Part shown: piece after piece, positions 25,901 to 34,495 of the stretch
How the letters are laid out: the number at the start of each line of letters is the position of its first letter
Position numbering within the stretch: the stretch's first letter is position 1
Assembly: GCF_012927745.1 (NCBI RefSeq)
Contig: NZ_JABBKX010000001.1
Coordinates: forward strand, 992,001 to 1,056,000
DNA: 64,000 nucleotides
DNA from: Neoroseomonas marina
GTDB lineage: Bacteria; Pseudomonadota; Alphaproteobacteria; Acetobacterales; Acetobacteraceae
Reading direction: 5' to 3'
Notes under the pieces: generated by a model
What the model saw: the letters and a program-made list of their open reading frames with translations, nothing else
Told to the model about the DNA's origin: nothing
Databases searched by the model: none
Position numbers and translations under genes: made by a program

Positions 25901-26296
25901 TTACGGCGCGAGCACAATCACCTTGGGCTGGCTCGGCACGATCCGCACGCCGGGCACGTTCGTGCTGTTCTGGATCGTGCTGGACGTCAGCCGCGTCGCC
26001 GGCGCGCCGACAATCAGCGTCTTGAAGGACGCCGTGAGATGGCGAGACGGCCCCATGACGGTGCCGGACGCCACGCCCGTCGCGAGGCCGGCGTTGTCGC
26101 CATTGGTCAGCGGCGTCGTGGTCGCGAGGTTATGCGCCGGCATCGCCATGACCAGCACCTTCACCTGGCTCGGAACCGCGGTCGGGCCCATGGCGATGTT
26201 CGGATAGGGAATGGGCACCGGCGCCGGCGCGGCGGGCGTGAGGCAGACATCGGGAAAACCCATGTCCATGCCCATCATCTGCGTATTCATGAACAT
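25901..26296 (-). CDS. PAAR-like protein (DUF4150)
   Basis: A 131-aa protein matching the DUF4150/PAAR-like family, which sharpens the tip of the type VI secretion VgrG spike. Characteristic segments are FPDVCLTPAAPAPVPIPYPNIA near the start (shown in pieces: DVCLTPA, PVPIPYPN), the central Met/Ala stretch, and the conserved end GVRIVPSQPKVIVL. His/Cys residues that could bind a tip metal are few. It is the last gene of the minus-strand vgrG accessory cluster. Confidence 0.8.
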   Translation of the reverse strand: MFMNTQMMGMDMGFPDVCLTPAAPAPVPIPYPNIAMGPTAVPSQVKVLVMAMPAHNLATTTPLTNGDNAGLATGVASGTVMGPSRHLTASFKTLIVGAPATRLTSSTIQNSTNVPGVRIVPSQPKVIVLAP

Positions 26297-26325
26297 GCGT
26301 CGGTCCTCCGCCGCGTTGGCCTCGA

Positions 26326-26970
26326 CTAGCCGAGGTGGATCTGCCCGCCATCCACCTTCACGAGCGTCGCCGCGGTCACGATTGTGGTTTCACCATTCGC
26401 GTGGAAGGTGCCGTTCGCCCGCAGGTCAATCTGACCCGCCCGCACATGATCGCTCTCTTCGGAAATCCGAAGGCTGCGCTTCGTCCGCGTCAGGATCCGG
26501 TCGACGACGGTCTCGACGGTCCGGCCGATCGTCCGGACGCGGCCGATATGGGACATGGCGCTGCGCCCGATGAGGACGAGGTCATCGAGCAGGAAGCGGC
26601 CACTGCCTGCCTTGACCGAGACGGCATCCGCCTCGATGACGATCTCCTCCCGAGCTGCGATGTCGACCCCCTTGCCGGCAGCAAGGCGAAGCTGGCCATC
26701 GCGGGCGCGGATCTCGACATCGCCCTCGATGCTGAGGCGTGCCGGGCCCTCACCCGCGCGGTCAAGAACCGCAAGGACATAGCAGCGCGCGAGGTCACCG
26801 CCGATCAGGACCGTGTCGCCTGGCGCCGGTTCCAGGAGGCAACTGGCGGCCCGCCGCGCCATGATGCGCCGGGCGCCAGCCTGCACCATCATCGATCCGC
26901 CTTCGTGGCTCACGACCTCTGCGATCTCGCCGAAACCGAGCCGTGTCGGATGTTCAGGGATTGCGTTCAC
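26326..26970 (-). CDS. DUF3540-family protein
   Basis: A 214-aa protein of the DUF3540 type found beside vgrG and DUF4150 genes. It is predicted to be beta-rich, with repeated short strands (LSIEGDVEIRARDGQLRL, VDIAAREEIVIEADAV) that look like a gp5-type beta-helix. The GTG at 26970 is the only start giving a full domain, with GGAG about 9 bases upstream. It probably extends the spike or links it to cargo (inference). It is 30 bp upstream of the PAAR-like gene. Confidence 0.7.
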   Translation of the reverse strand: MNAIPEHPTRLGFGEIAEVVSHEGGSMMVQAGARRIMARRAASCLLEPAPGDTVLIGGDLARCYVLAVLDRAGEGPARLSIEGDVEIRARDGQLRLAAGKGVDIAAREEIVIEADAVSVKAGSGRFLLDDLVLIGRSAMSHIGRVRTIGRTVETVVDRILTRTKRSLRISEESDHVRAGQIDLRANGTFHANGETTIVTAATLVKVDGGQIHLG

Positions 26971-27031
26971 GCGCGGTACTCCATCTCCTGCGCCCGGCGC
27001 CTGCCGAACGTGGTCCTGTCTGTGGCGGCCG

Positions 27032-28105
27032 TCACCGAGGCGCCTCCGGCTGGACCGGCCAGCGAGCATGCCAGTCCTCGGCCGTGGCGCGGTCCGCGTC
27101 CGGTCGAAGCGCTGCGCGGCGGCTCGGCACCTGGGCCCCTTCCTCGGCAGCCCTGTGGAAATTCGTCCGGAACACCGTCGCGCCGGACAGGTCTGCGCCG
27201 TCCAGGATCGCGTGACTGAGGTCCGCATAGGTGAGATCGCTATTCACCAGGCGGGCTTCCTGCGCCTTCAGCTCGGTCCCGATGGCTTGATACAAGCGTG
27301 CGCCGGTGAAATCCGCGCGGGTGAGGTCCGCCCCGATCATGATCGCGTTCGAGAAGTTGGTGCCGCGCGCGCTGGCCCCTGCGAAGCGCGCGCCCTGGCA
27401 AACCGTCTGGGTGAAGTTGGCGCCGTCGAGCCGTGCCCGGTCCAGGACGGCCCCCCCGAACCCCGCCCCCGACACGTCCGCCCCCTGCAGGTCGCATCCG
27501 GTCAGATCGGCCTCGGCAAACTGGCACATCGGGAAGGCCTGCCGCGCGAAGCTCCGCCCGGCAAAGATCGACTTGCTCATCACGGTCCGGAGAAACCTGG
27601 CGCCTTCCAATGCCGTCTGGCGCAGGTCGGTTTCCATCATGACGGCGGATTCCAGATTCGCGCCGCGCAGGTCCGTCCCCATCATCGAGGCCTTGAGCAG
27701 CAGGCATCGTTCCAGGTTGGCCGAGCGGAGATTCGCGCCGTCCAGCTTCGGTTCGGTCAGGATCCCGAGGTTGAGGTCCACACCCTCCAGGTCCGCCTGA
27801 GTCAGATCGGCCTTGTTCGTCTGAATGGTCGCCATCCGCGCACCACGGGCCCGAACACCCTTCAGCGAACATCCGTCGAAGATCGTCTTGTGGAACTCCG
27901 CCCCTTCGAACATGGCGCCGTCGAAGGTGCATCCGAAGAACACGCCCTCATTGAAGGATGCACCGGTGAAGTTGGCCCCGGTGAAATCCACGCCCTCCAT
28001 GACGGCACCGCCGAGGTTCGCCCCGCGGTAGGCTCCGCCGGCGAGCGAGACATGCACAAGGGTCTCGCCCTCGTGGATCCGACGCTCGAGTTCCGCCTTG
28101 TTCAT
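27032..28105 (-). CDS. Pentapeptide-repeat protein, T6SS-associated
   Basis: A 357-aa protein made almost wholly of A(D/N)LXX repeats: ANLGGAV, VDFTGANF, ADLTQADLEGVD, ANLRSANLERC and so on. These should form a right-handed quadrilateral beta-helix about 60 coils long. The first 40 residues and last 45 are non-repeat caps. Its ATG overlaps the stop of the DUF2169 gene (ATGA). Pentapeptide proteins of vgrG clusters are of unproven function; they may be cargo, scaffold or extensions of the DUF2169 partner. Confidence 0.82.
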   Translation of the reverse strand: MNKAELERRIHEGETLVHVSLAGGAYRGANLGGAVMEGVDFTGANFTGASFNEGVFFGCTFDGAMFEGAEFHKTIFDGCSLKGVRARGARMATIQTNKADLTQADLEGVDLNLGILTEPKLDGANLRSANLERCLLLKASMMGTDLRGANLESAVMMETDLRQTALEGARFLRTVMSKSIFAGRSFARQAFPMCQFAEADLTGCDLQGADVSGAGFGGAVLDRARLDGANFTQTVCQGARFAGASARGTNFSNAIMIGADLTRADFTGARLYQAIGTELKAQEARLVNSDLTYADLSHAILDGADLSGATVFRTNFHRAAEEGAQVPSRRAALRPDADRATAEDWHARWPVQPEAPR

Positions 28106-30711
28106 GTGATCCGCCGCGGGCGCAGCCGCATGCGCACCTGGAACATGCCTTGATGCTTCGTCGTGCCGTCGGTCCGGACGCGAGCGAGGTCCGCCTCGTA
28201 GAAGCTCGCCTCCGTGAGATCCGCACCGCGCAGGTCGGCCCGCGCCATCAGCGCCTGCATGAAGTCGCTGCGGGCGAGGATCGCATCGCGAAGATCCGTG
28301 ACAACGAACCGAGCGCGACGCGCACGGACATGCAGGAGTCTGGAGCCAGCGAGCTTCGCATCGGACAGATCCGCGTCGTCGAGGATCGCATCCGTGAAAT
28401 CGCATCCCTGCGCCGCGACCTCGCGGAGGTTGGCCTCCGCCAGGTTCGTCCGCACGAAACGACACCCATCGAGACGGCATCCTTCCACGAAGCGGACCTT
28501 GCGCATGTCCGCGCCCGTGCAATCCATGCTCGCCGCCTCGCACTTCAGGAACACCGATTCCACGAGACGCGCCGACGCGAAATTCGCACCGTCCAACGGT
28601 GTTTCGAGGAAGAGCGTTCGCTGGATCTCCGCACCGGAGGCGCTGAGACCGGTCAAGTTCGTATTGATGAACTGCACATCATTCAGGACGGCGCCGGCGA
28701 GGTCGGTGTCCGTCAGCATCGTCTCGGTCAGGCGCGCCCCTTCGAGGGTCGCACCGCGGAGCGAAGCGCCGGACAGGTTCGCATGATCGAGAATCGCGCC
28801 GCCGAGCACCGCGCGCCGCAGCGAAGCGCCCGAGAGATCCGCGCGCCCCAGGTTCGCCCCCGCGAGGTCCGCGCCGTCGAGCCGCGCCTGAGCGAGGCGG
28901 GCATGGGCGAGGACCGCGCGGCCCAGCCGCGCGCCCGTAAGGTTGGCCCCCGTCAGATCGGCACCGTCGAACCAGGCCTCCGACAGATCGCGGCCCGACA
29001 GGTCGACACCACGAAGATCCACGCCGCAGAAGTTGCCCCGCGGCCAATCTCTCTGCGAGGCTAGGTTGGCCGCGATCTCCTGTTGCCGGAATGCGGCCAC
29101 GCGTGGCGCCGGATCCTGCTCCTGCGCCGTCTGCTGGTACGCGTCGCGCAATTGCTGCTCGGCATCCTGCCACAGCGACTGCATCGCGCGATCGTTCAGG
29201 ATGTTCTGCACATCGGCGTCGTCTGCGCCCGCCGCACGCATCTGCGCGGCGAGCAGCTCCAACTCCATGCGCTTGCCCGCGGCGGTGAAGGTCGGCGGTC
29301 CCGCGGGCTTCTGGGCCCGCTCCTCCTGGAGCTTCTCATACGTCATCTCGGGCCCGGTCAGGAGATCCTCGAGCTCGCGGTCGCGCTCGGCACGCCACGC
29401 CGTATGCTCCGCCTTCTGGCGTTCGCCTTCGGCCAGGATGCGGTCGATGTGGGCGGGCAACTCGTCCAGCGTCGGGGTCCGCTCCTCGGGCTCGAGACGC
29501 TTGGGGCCATGCTCATCCGGATCGAGGCCATAGGAAGCGACCATCGCCCGCCTCTCGGCCGTTTCCTTCTCGAGGCGGCGACGGCCGTTCGCGTAAGCCA
29601 GGCCTTCCGTCGCATGGAGTGCCATTTCGGCTTCCATGGTCGGGTCGGGAACGAGGAGTTCCTGCGGCACCAGATCGGCATCGCGCAGCGCGGCAACCGC
29701 GCCGGTATTGGGATCGAGGCGCCGGCGCATCACGTCCTCGAAATGCGACACCGGGCGGCTCGTGCCGTTCGTCTCGGCCCCGATCATCGCGACCTCGATG
29801 TCGCGGCCATCCTCCTCCTCGATGGGCGTCTCAGCGTGATGCACGAGCACGAGGCGCATCCGATGGGGGAAGAACCAGACGGTGGTCAGCGCGAGCGGGA
29901 TGTCCTCGAGCGCGTCGCGACCCCGTCGCCGCAACAGCAGGCGGGGACGGATGCCCGGAAGGCGGCCTGTCAGGACCGGCTGCTCCGGATGCATGTTCTC
30001 CAGCGCATACTCCTCGTCGCCAGACAGGAACGCCGGAAACTGCTGGTCCTCCGGGGCGGCGTTGAAGATCCGCCAGTCCATGTCGCGCGCGAAGCCGGGG
30101 AAATCGTCCCGCAACCAGCGATCGTCATGCGTGCCGGCAAAACGTGCGCGTTGCGGCCAGGCGATGTCCATCGCACCAAAGCCGGCCGGGCGTTGCTGGC
30201 GATACTCAGGCGCGACGGATGGATCCTCGATATTGGCGAAGGGAATCCGCGGCCCTGCAGGCGTGGCAACGGGCGAGCGCCCACGCCCGAGCGGATTCTC
30301 CGCCACGCCGGGACCGCCGGCCGCGCGGGTCCAGTCGAGCGGCATCCGGGTGAAAGGCTCGGGCTCACGAGACCCGTCGGCATCGCGGAAGCGATCGCCG
30401 ACGACAAGCAGCGACTTGCTCCGCTGCCCCAGGCGCGCCGATACCCGCAGCGCGCGGACGGGCGTGCCGCCGGGGGCGAAGGCATGACCTGCGACAAGGA
30501 ACTCGGCACGACGCTTCGCCATCGCGATGTCGAGCGGCTGATCGGGTGGCAGTTCCTCGGCCACCATCTTCCACATCGCCGGATCCGCGAAGAGCGCGCG
30601 CTCGGTCCCGAGGGGCACGAAACTGAGCACCGCCGCGCCGAGCCGGAACTGGCGCATGAACTCGAAAGGCCGCGTGAGGAATCCCAGGGCCATGGGCTTC
30701 ATGACGCGCAT
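28102..30711 (-). CDS. DUF2169 protein with C-terminal pentapeptide repeats
   Basis: An 869-aa protein. Residues about 1-330 match DUF2169 of type VI clusters, with MKPMALGFLTRPFEF, IPFANIEDP, WPQRARFAGTHDDRW, FFNAAPEDQQ-like IFNAAPEDQQFP and LTTVWFFPHRMRLVLVHHAE. A charged coiled-coil region spans about 340-560. From about 565 to 850 there are pentapeptide repeats (GVDLRGVDLSGRDLSEA, ADLTGANLTGARL, ANLGRADLSGASL). DUF2169 proteins act as loading factors for PAAR-linked cargo in some systems (established for related chaperone families). The start ATG at 30711 is the first in frame and has no strong ribosome site. Confidence 0.82.
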   Translation of the reverse strand: MRVMKPMALGFLTRPFEFMRQFRLGAAVLSFVPLGTERALFADPAMWKMVAEELPPDQPLDIAMAKRRAEFLVAGHAFAPGGTPVRALRVSARLGQRSKSLLVVGDRFRDADGSREPEPFTRMPLDWTRAAGGPGVAENPLGRGRSPVATPAGPRIPFANIEDPSVAPEYRQQRPAGFGAMDIAWPQRARFAGTHDDRWLRDDFPGFARDMDWRIFNAAPEDQQFPAFLSGDEEYALENMHPEQPVLTGRLPGIRPRLLLRRRGRDALEDIPLALTTVWFFPHRMRLVLVHHAETPIEEEDGRDIEVAMIGAETNGTSRPVSHFEDVMRRRLDPNTGAVAALRDADLVPQELLVPDPTMEAEMALHATEGLAYANGRRRLEKETAERRAMVASYGLDPDEHGPKRLEPEERTPTLDELPAHIDRILAEGERQKAEHTAWRAERDRELEDLLTGPEMTYEKLQEERAQKPAGPPTFTAAGKRMELELLAAQMRAAGADDADVQNILNDRAMQSLWQDAEQQLRDAYQQTAQEQDPAPRVAAFRQQEIAANLASQRDWPRGNFCGVDLRGVDLSGRDLSEAWFDGADLTGANLTGARLGRAVLAHARLAQARLDGADLAGANLGRADLSGASLRRAVLGGAILDHANLSGASLRGATLEGARLTETMLTDTDLAGAVLNDVQFINTNLTGLSASGAEIQRTLFLETPLDGANFASARLVESVFLKCEAASMDCTGADMRKVRFVEGCRLDGCRFVRTNLAEANLREVAAQGCDFTDAILDDADLSDAKLAGSRLLHVRARRARFVVTDLRDAILARSDFMQALMARADLRGADLTEASFYEADLARVRTDGTTKHQGMFQVRMRLRPRRIT

Positions 30712-30733
30712 CAGGGCAGGTCCCGCGCGGTCG

Positions 30734-31102
30734 TCATGGCATGAGCGCCACACGCGGCGGCGGGCCCGGCTGGTAGCGCACGGACAGCGACTGCCCCGGC
30801 ATGAAGCGGGGCAGATCGGCAGTGCCCACGACGCGAACGACCTCCGCCGTGAAGGACAGCCCCGATCCCGGCGTGACGTCGAGACGGATTCGCATCTCCG
30901 GCATGTTGTTGAAGAAGTTGCCCGTCTGCTCGAGCCCGAGCACGCGGGCCTCGGCCGGCAAGCCGTCGGACAGCACCTGGCGATCCCGGAAATCGCGGAT
31001 GATGCCGCCCCCATAGGCGAATGCGACGGTCGCCAGGGCGATCGCCCCGAAGAACGCTATGACGATGGCGTTGTCGCTCATCCGGTTCGGCCGTGCCGGC
31101 AT
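30734..31102 (-). CDS. Small membrane protein (DUF3592-like)
   Basis: A 122-aa protein with one N-terminal membrane helix (IVIAFFGAIALATVAFAYGG) followed by a soluble beta-rich domain (LPAEARVLGLEQTG, MRIRLDVTPGSGLSF, GQSLSVRYQPGPPPRVAL), the layout of DUF3592 proteins. Its ATG at 31102 overlaps the vgrG stop (TGATG); the ATG at 31081 is the alternative start. Its place between vgrG and the DUF2169 gene raises the possibility of an immunity-type role, but there is no direct evidence. Confidence 0.68.
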   Translation of the reverse strand: MPARPNRMSDNAIVIAFFGAIALATVAFAYGGGIIRDFRDRQVLSDGLPAEARVLGLEQTGNFFNNMPEMRIRLDVTPGSGLSFTAEVVRVVGTADLPRFMPGQSLSVRYQPGPPPRVALMP

Positions 31103-33276
31103 CAATTGACAAGGAAGACGCCGATGAAGTGACAGTTCAGGGCCGCCTGCCGGATGGCGTTGCCTGCCGTCTTGATCTCCGTGGGGCTGTTCTTGAAGAC
31201 CGTGGCGGACATGTCCACCTTCGACTTCACGAAGTCCACCTTGTTGTTGATCACCGACATCGCGAGGATGCCCACCATATCGGTCTTGTTGGCCACGATC
31301 GAAAGCTTCGCGCCGAAGGCATCCGCCGTGAAGCCGCCGGTCTTGTCGAAGAAGCTGTCGACTGTCTTCGTGCCCGCCGGCGCCACGAGGGTCCAGCCGC
31401 CGGCGGCGGTGAAGGTGACGGGACCGGCACAGGTGATCGACATCGGTCCGGTGACAGTCTGGGTATAACTCCCCGTCACCGTCTGGGAGACGGTGCCGGT
31501 GATCGTCTCGCTCATCTGGGACATGATGGTGCGCGTTTCGCCGGCCATCATCTTTTCGGTGACGGCGCCCATGACCTGCCGCGTCTCGGTCCCCATGATC
31601 TTCTCGTCGAAGCTGCCGGTGACCTCGGTCTTCTTGTTCCCACCAATCTTGGTCGTCTCGTTGACATCGATGTTCGTCGTGCGGTTGACCTTGACGTGTC
31701 GCGTCTCGTTGTTCTCGACGACGGAATCGAGATCCTTCTGGGCGTGAACAAAGATCTGCTCGCTGCCGCCCTTGTCCTCGAAGCGCAGTTCGTTCGACCC
31801 GCTTGCGCCGACCGAGTTGGTCTTGATGCCGTACTGCGTCTTGTTCGCCGGCAGCGTATAGGGCGGCATGTTGTTGGAGTTGTAGAGCCGCCCGGTGATC
31901 AGCGGCCGGTCCGGGTCGCCCTCGAGGAAATCGACCACCACCTCCTCCCCCACGCGGGGGATGTGGATCTGGCCGAAGCCCGCGCCAGCCCATCCCTGGG
32001 AGACACGCACCCACACCGACGCGCTCGCGTCCCGATCCCAATGGAACTGGACCTTCACGCGGGCGTACTTGTCGGTATCGATGTCGCCCGATCCGACGAC
32101 GAGCGCGGTCTGCGGGCCGTGCACATAAGGCCGGGGCGCGCGGACCTCCGGGCGGAACTGGACGGTCTGGGGAATGCAGGTGAACTCGTTCTCGTAGTAC
32201 GGCTCCTGCGGCTGGCGATCCCCCCACATCTTGTCGGTCCAATGGCTGTAGTCCGCGGCGCGGTGGTGGACCGAGGTGATCAGCACCTCGGGTTCCGTCA
32301 GCCCCTCGGCCGAGAGCTTGAGGCGCCGGCCGGGATCGAGGAGCGAGATGTCGCTGGCGCCACGCCGCCGGTGGTACTTCGCCTCCTCGCGTTCGATGGC
32401 GACGGTCGTCAGCCCGGACCCGGTCGTCAGGAGGCCGATGTCATCCGGCGACTTCCACTTTTCGCCATAGGCGCCGGGGTAGTCGTAGACCTCGTATTCC
32501 GTGGACATCCCGGCCGAGGACAGTTTGGTCGGCTGGGTGTTGGTCTGGCTTGCGACGCCGAGGTAGTCGAAGTCCCGGGTCACCCATTGCCCCGTCTGCA
32601 CGGAGAAGTCCTCGTCGAAGCGCCAGACGCTACCACGGCTGCGATGCCCATGCAGCGGCACGGGGTCCAGCGACCAGGCAGGGCAGGACGCATTCAGGTC
32701 CACGACCTTCAGGTTCGTCGCGCCGTCCGTGTGCTCATGGAAGTAGAAGAGGCCCTCCTTCTCCATGAGCCGCGACAGGAAGTCGAGCGCGTTCTCGCGG
32801 TACTGGACGCACAGGTCCAGGTTGGTCATGCCGCGGGAATTGGCATTCACCTGGGGCGACATGCCGAACTGGTTGGCGACTTCCTGGATGATGTCGAGCG
32901 TCGTCTTGCTCTGGAAGATCTTGACGTTCGCGGAGCGCGACAGGAACCAGATCTTCGGCACGACCTCGGCCTGCCATTCGGTCATGCCGCCGACGTTGAA
33001 GAATCCCCGCGAAAGCCGCCGGATGTAGCCCCGGAACTTGCGGCGCTCGACGCCAACCGTCGGCGCATCCGCGTCAGGCGGCATGCCGAATTCCAGGGTC
33101 ACCTCGGTGCCGAGCAGTGCCTGCACGGATGCCACCGGCTCCTCGGTCGCCATGCGGATCTTGAAGAGGAAGGGCTGCGAGATCTCATCGCGCCCTTCGA
33201 GTTCGGTCAGCAGGACCTTGTCCCGACCCAGTTCGGTCGTGATGGCGAGGATGCGCCGCGTTTGATCAAAGGCCAT
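31102..33276 (-). CDS. vgrG: VgrG/TssI spike protein
   Basis: A 724-aa type VI secretion spike. The N-terminal gp27-like half has LLLTELEGRDEISQPFLFKI at the start (in pieces: TELEGRDEIS, QPFLFKI), YRENALDFLSRLMEKEGLFYFHEH, and the gp27/gp5 junction WVRVSQGWAGAGFGQIHIPRVGEEV, which is diagnostic. The gp5 region (ITGRLYNSNNMPP, SGSNELRFEDKGG) leads into a long beta-helix of short T/S/V repeats (about 520-620). The last 110 residues show no toxin fold I know. No tss/hcp genes lie in the window, so it is an orphan spike module. Start ATG at 33276 gives the conserved N-terminus. Confidence 0.93.
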   Translation of the reverse strand: MAFDQTRRILAITTELGRDKVLLTELEGRDEISQPFLFKIRMATEEPVASVQALLGTEVTLEFGMPPDADAPTVGVERRKFRGYIRRLSRGFFNVGGMTEWQAEVVPKIWFLSRSANVKIFQSKTTLDIIQEVANQFGMSPQVNANSRGMTNLDLCVQYRENALDFLSRLMEKEGLFYFHEHTDGATNLKVVDLNASCPAWSLDPVPLHGHRSRGSVWRFDEDFSVQTGQWVTRDFDYLGVASQTNTQPTKLSSAGMSTEYEVYDYPGAYGEKWKSPDDIGLLTTGSGLTTVAIEREEAKYHRRRGASDISLLDPGRRLKLSAEGLTEPEVLITSVHHRAADYSHWTDKMWGDRQPQEPYYENEFTCIPQTVQFRPEVRAPRPYVHGPQTALVVGSGDIDTDKYARVKVQFHWDRDASASVWVRVSQGWAGAGFGQIHIPRVGEEVVVDFLEGDPDRPLITGRLYNSNNMPPYTLPANKTQYGIKTNSVGASGSNELRFEDKGGSEQIFVHAQKDLDSVVENNETRHVKVNRTTNIDVNETTKIGGNKKTEVTGSFDEKIMGTETRQVMGAVTEKMMAGETRTIMSQMSETITGTVSQTVTGSYTQTVTGPMSITCAGPVTFTAAGGWTLVAPAGTKTVDSFFDKTGGFTADAFGAKLSIVANKTDMVGILAMSVINNKVDFVKSKVDMSATVFKNSPTEIKTAGNAIRQAALNCHFIGVFLVN

Positions 33277-34495
33277 TGTGCTGACATCCACGGCATCTGC
33301 GGGTCCATCCTGACAGGATTCGCCGCGCGTTGATGGGTCGGTGGCGGATAATTGTCCGGCAGCAAGGGCGCAGGCAAGCCGCTTGCCCGTGCGGGCGCCG
33401 TCCACGCTGAAGCGTTTCAGCCAGGGAGTTCCCTCGGTGCCAGGACTGAAGGCATCGGGGGGCATAAGGAACGCGGCGGCACGGTGTGATCTCCGGCACA
33501 ACGGCGTGGCCCACCTGCGCACCCTGCGCGTCGATACCGATGCCGCTCATGCCCACCAGGCAAAGTCGGGGCTGGAAGGCGCTGGCATCCATGTGGCCGC
33601 CGTGCCGGTCCGACACCACGGATCTGACGCGCCTCCTGCGGGAATTCTGAGGCGGACGTGATCGTCTGCGGCACGGCGATGCCGACCGGATCTCGGCGGC
33701 GTTCGCGGCCGATGTCGTCGATAACCTGGCCCCACTCGCGTCGGCCCGGCACTCGAGGTCGCGATCAGCCGCTTCGGTGCCTTCCAGGCCCTACGGGCCG
33801 AACGTGACGCGGCGGGCGATTCCCTCGCCGAGCGGACGGTGACGGAGCGCGCGAGAGGCGCACTGACGCCGCGGCGCCGGCTGTCCGAGCCGGAGGCCTG
33901 ATGCGGCGATGGGCGATGGATCCCGGACTGAAGATCGCGGCCATCGCGGAGCAAGTGCCGTCGGAAACGTAGGCACGCCGCCTCGCAGAGCAGCACCTTC
34001 CGTCCCACGCCGACATGTGGCCTGCTCCTTATGTGCGATTCCGCTTCGTCGCGCTGCGCCGCCGCGTGTGGCGCGCAGTGGTAACACCTTCGTCATCTCC
34101 CCAGCATTCGGCGCCGCGGTCGGTCCGTTCGGCCGGCCGCGCGATCCGCGCCGTCTTGCCGCCCAGCGCGCCCGGGCCGCCGTCCCGACGGCAGCGGTCA
34201 TCGAGGCGTCGCTGTGGCTCGAGGATCCAGCCGCCGGCAGCTTCCGCGCCGCGGATCTGGCGGGCGGGACGCTGGCAGGCACGCCCCCCCTCGCGCCGGA
34301 GGCCTGCCCACCACCGCTCGCTTGGCTGTCCGCCCTGATGTCCTCCGGTGGCTGGCACCGTCGGATCGGGCAGCCGGCGGGGCGCGGGAGGCGACGACGC
34401 CAGCCGGCTGGCGTCGGGTGCGCCGGCGCAGGCCATCATCGGGAAGGTGGTCGCGCCCGGGGGAAGGCGGCGCAGCGGCGCTACGCCCAAGTCGC
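33277..34495. other. 1.2-kb region without an intact gene, probably decayed
   Basis: No open frame here has convincing protein character at full length. Fragments on the plus strand look like former coding sequence: 33669-33755 (RHGDADRISAAFAADVVDNL), then in a shifted frame 33749-33901 (EVAISRFGAFQALRAERDAAG), whose stop TGA overlaps an ATG at 33901 starting MRRWAMDPGLKIAAIAEQ and soon ending at a stop (33977-33979). The last fragment distantly resembles the helix-turn-helix start of IS-type transposase OrfA proteins (weak). The region separates the vgrG island from the efflux operon. Confidence 0.5.

Noticed and set aside
31093..33333. A 740-codon plus-strand open frame
   Set aside because: Antisense to vgrG, which has diagnostic gp27/gp5 motifs.
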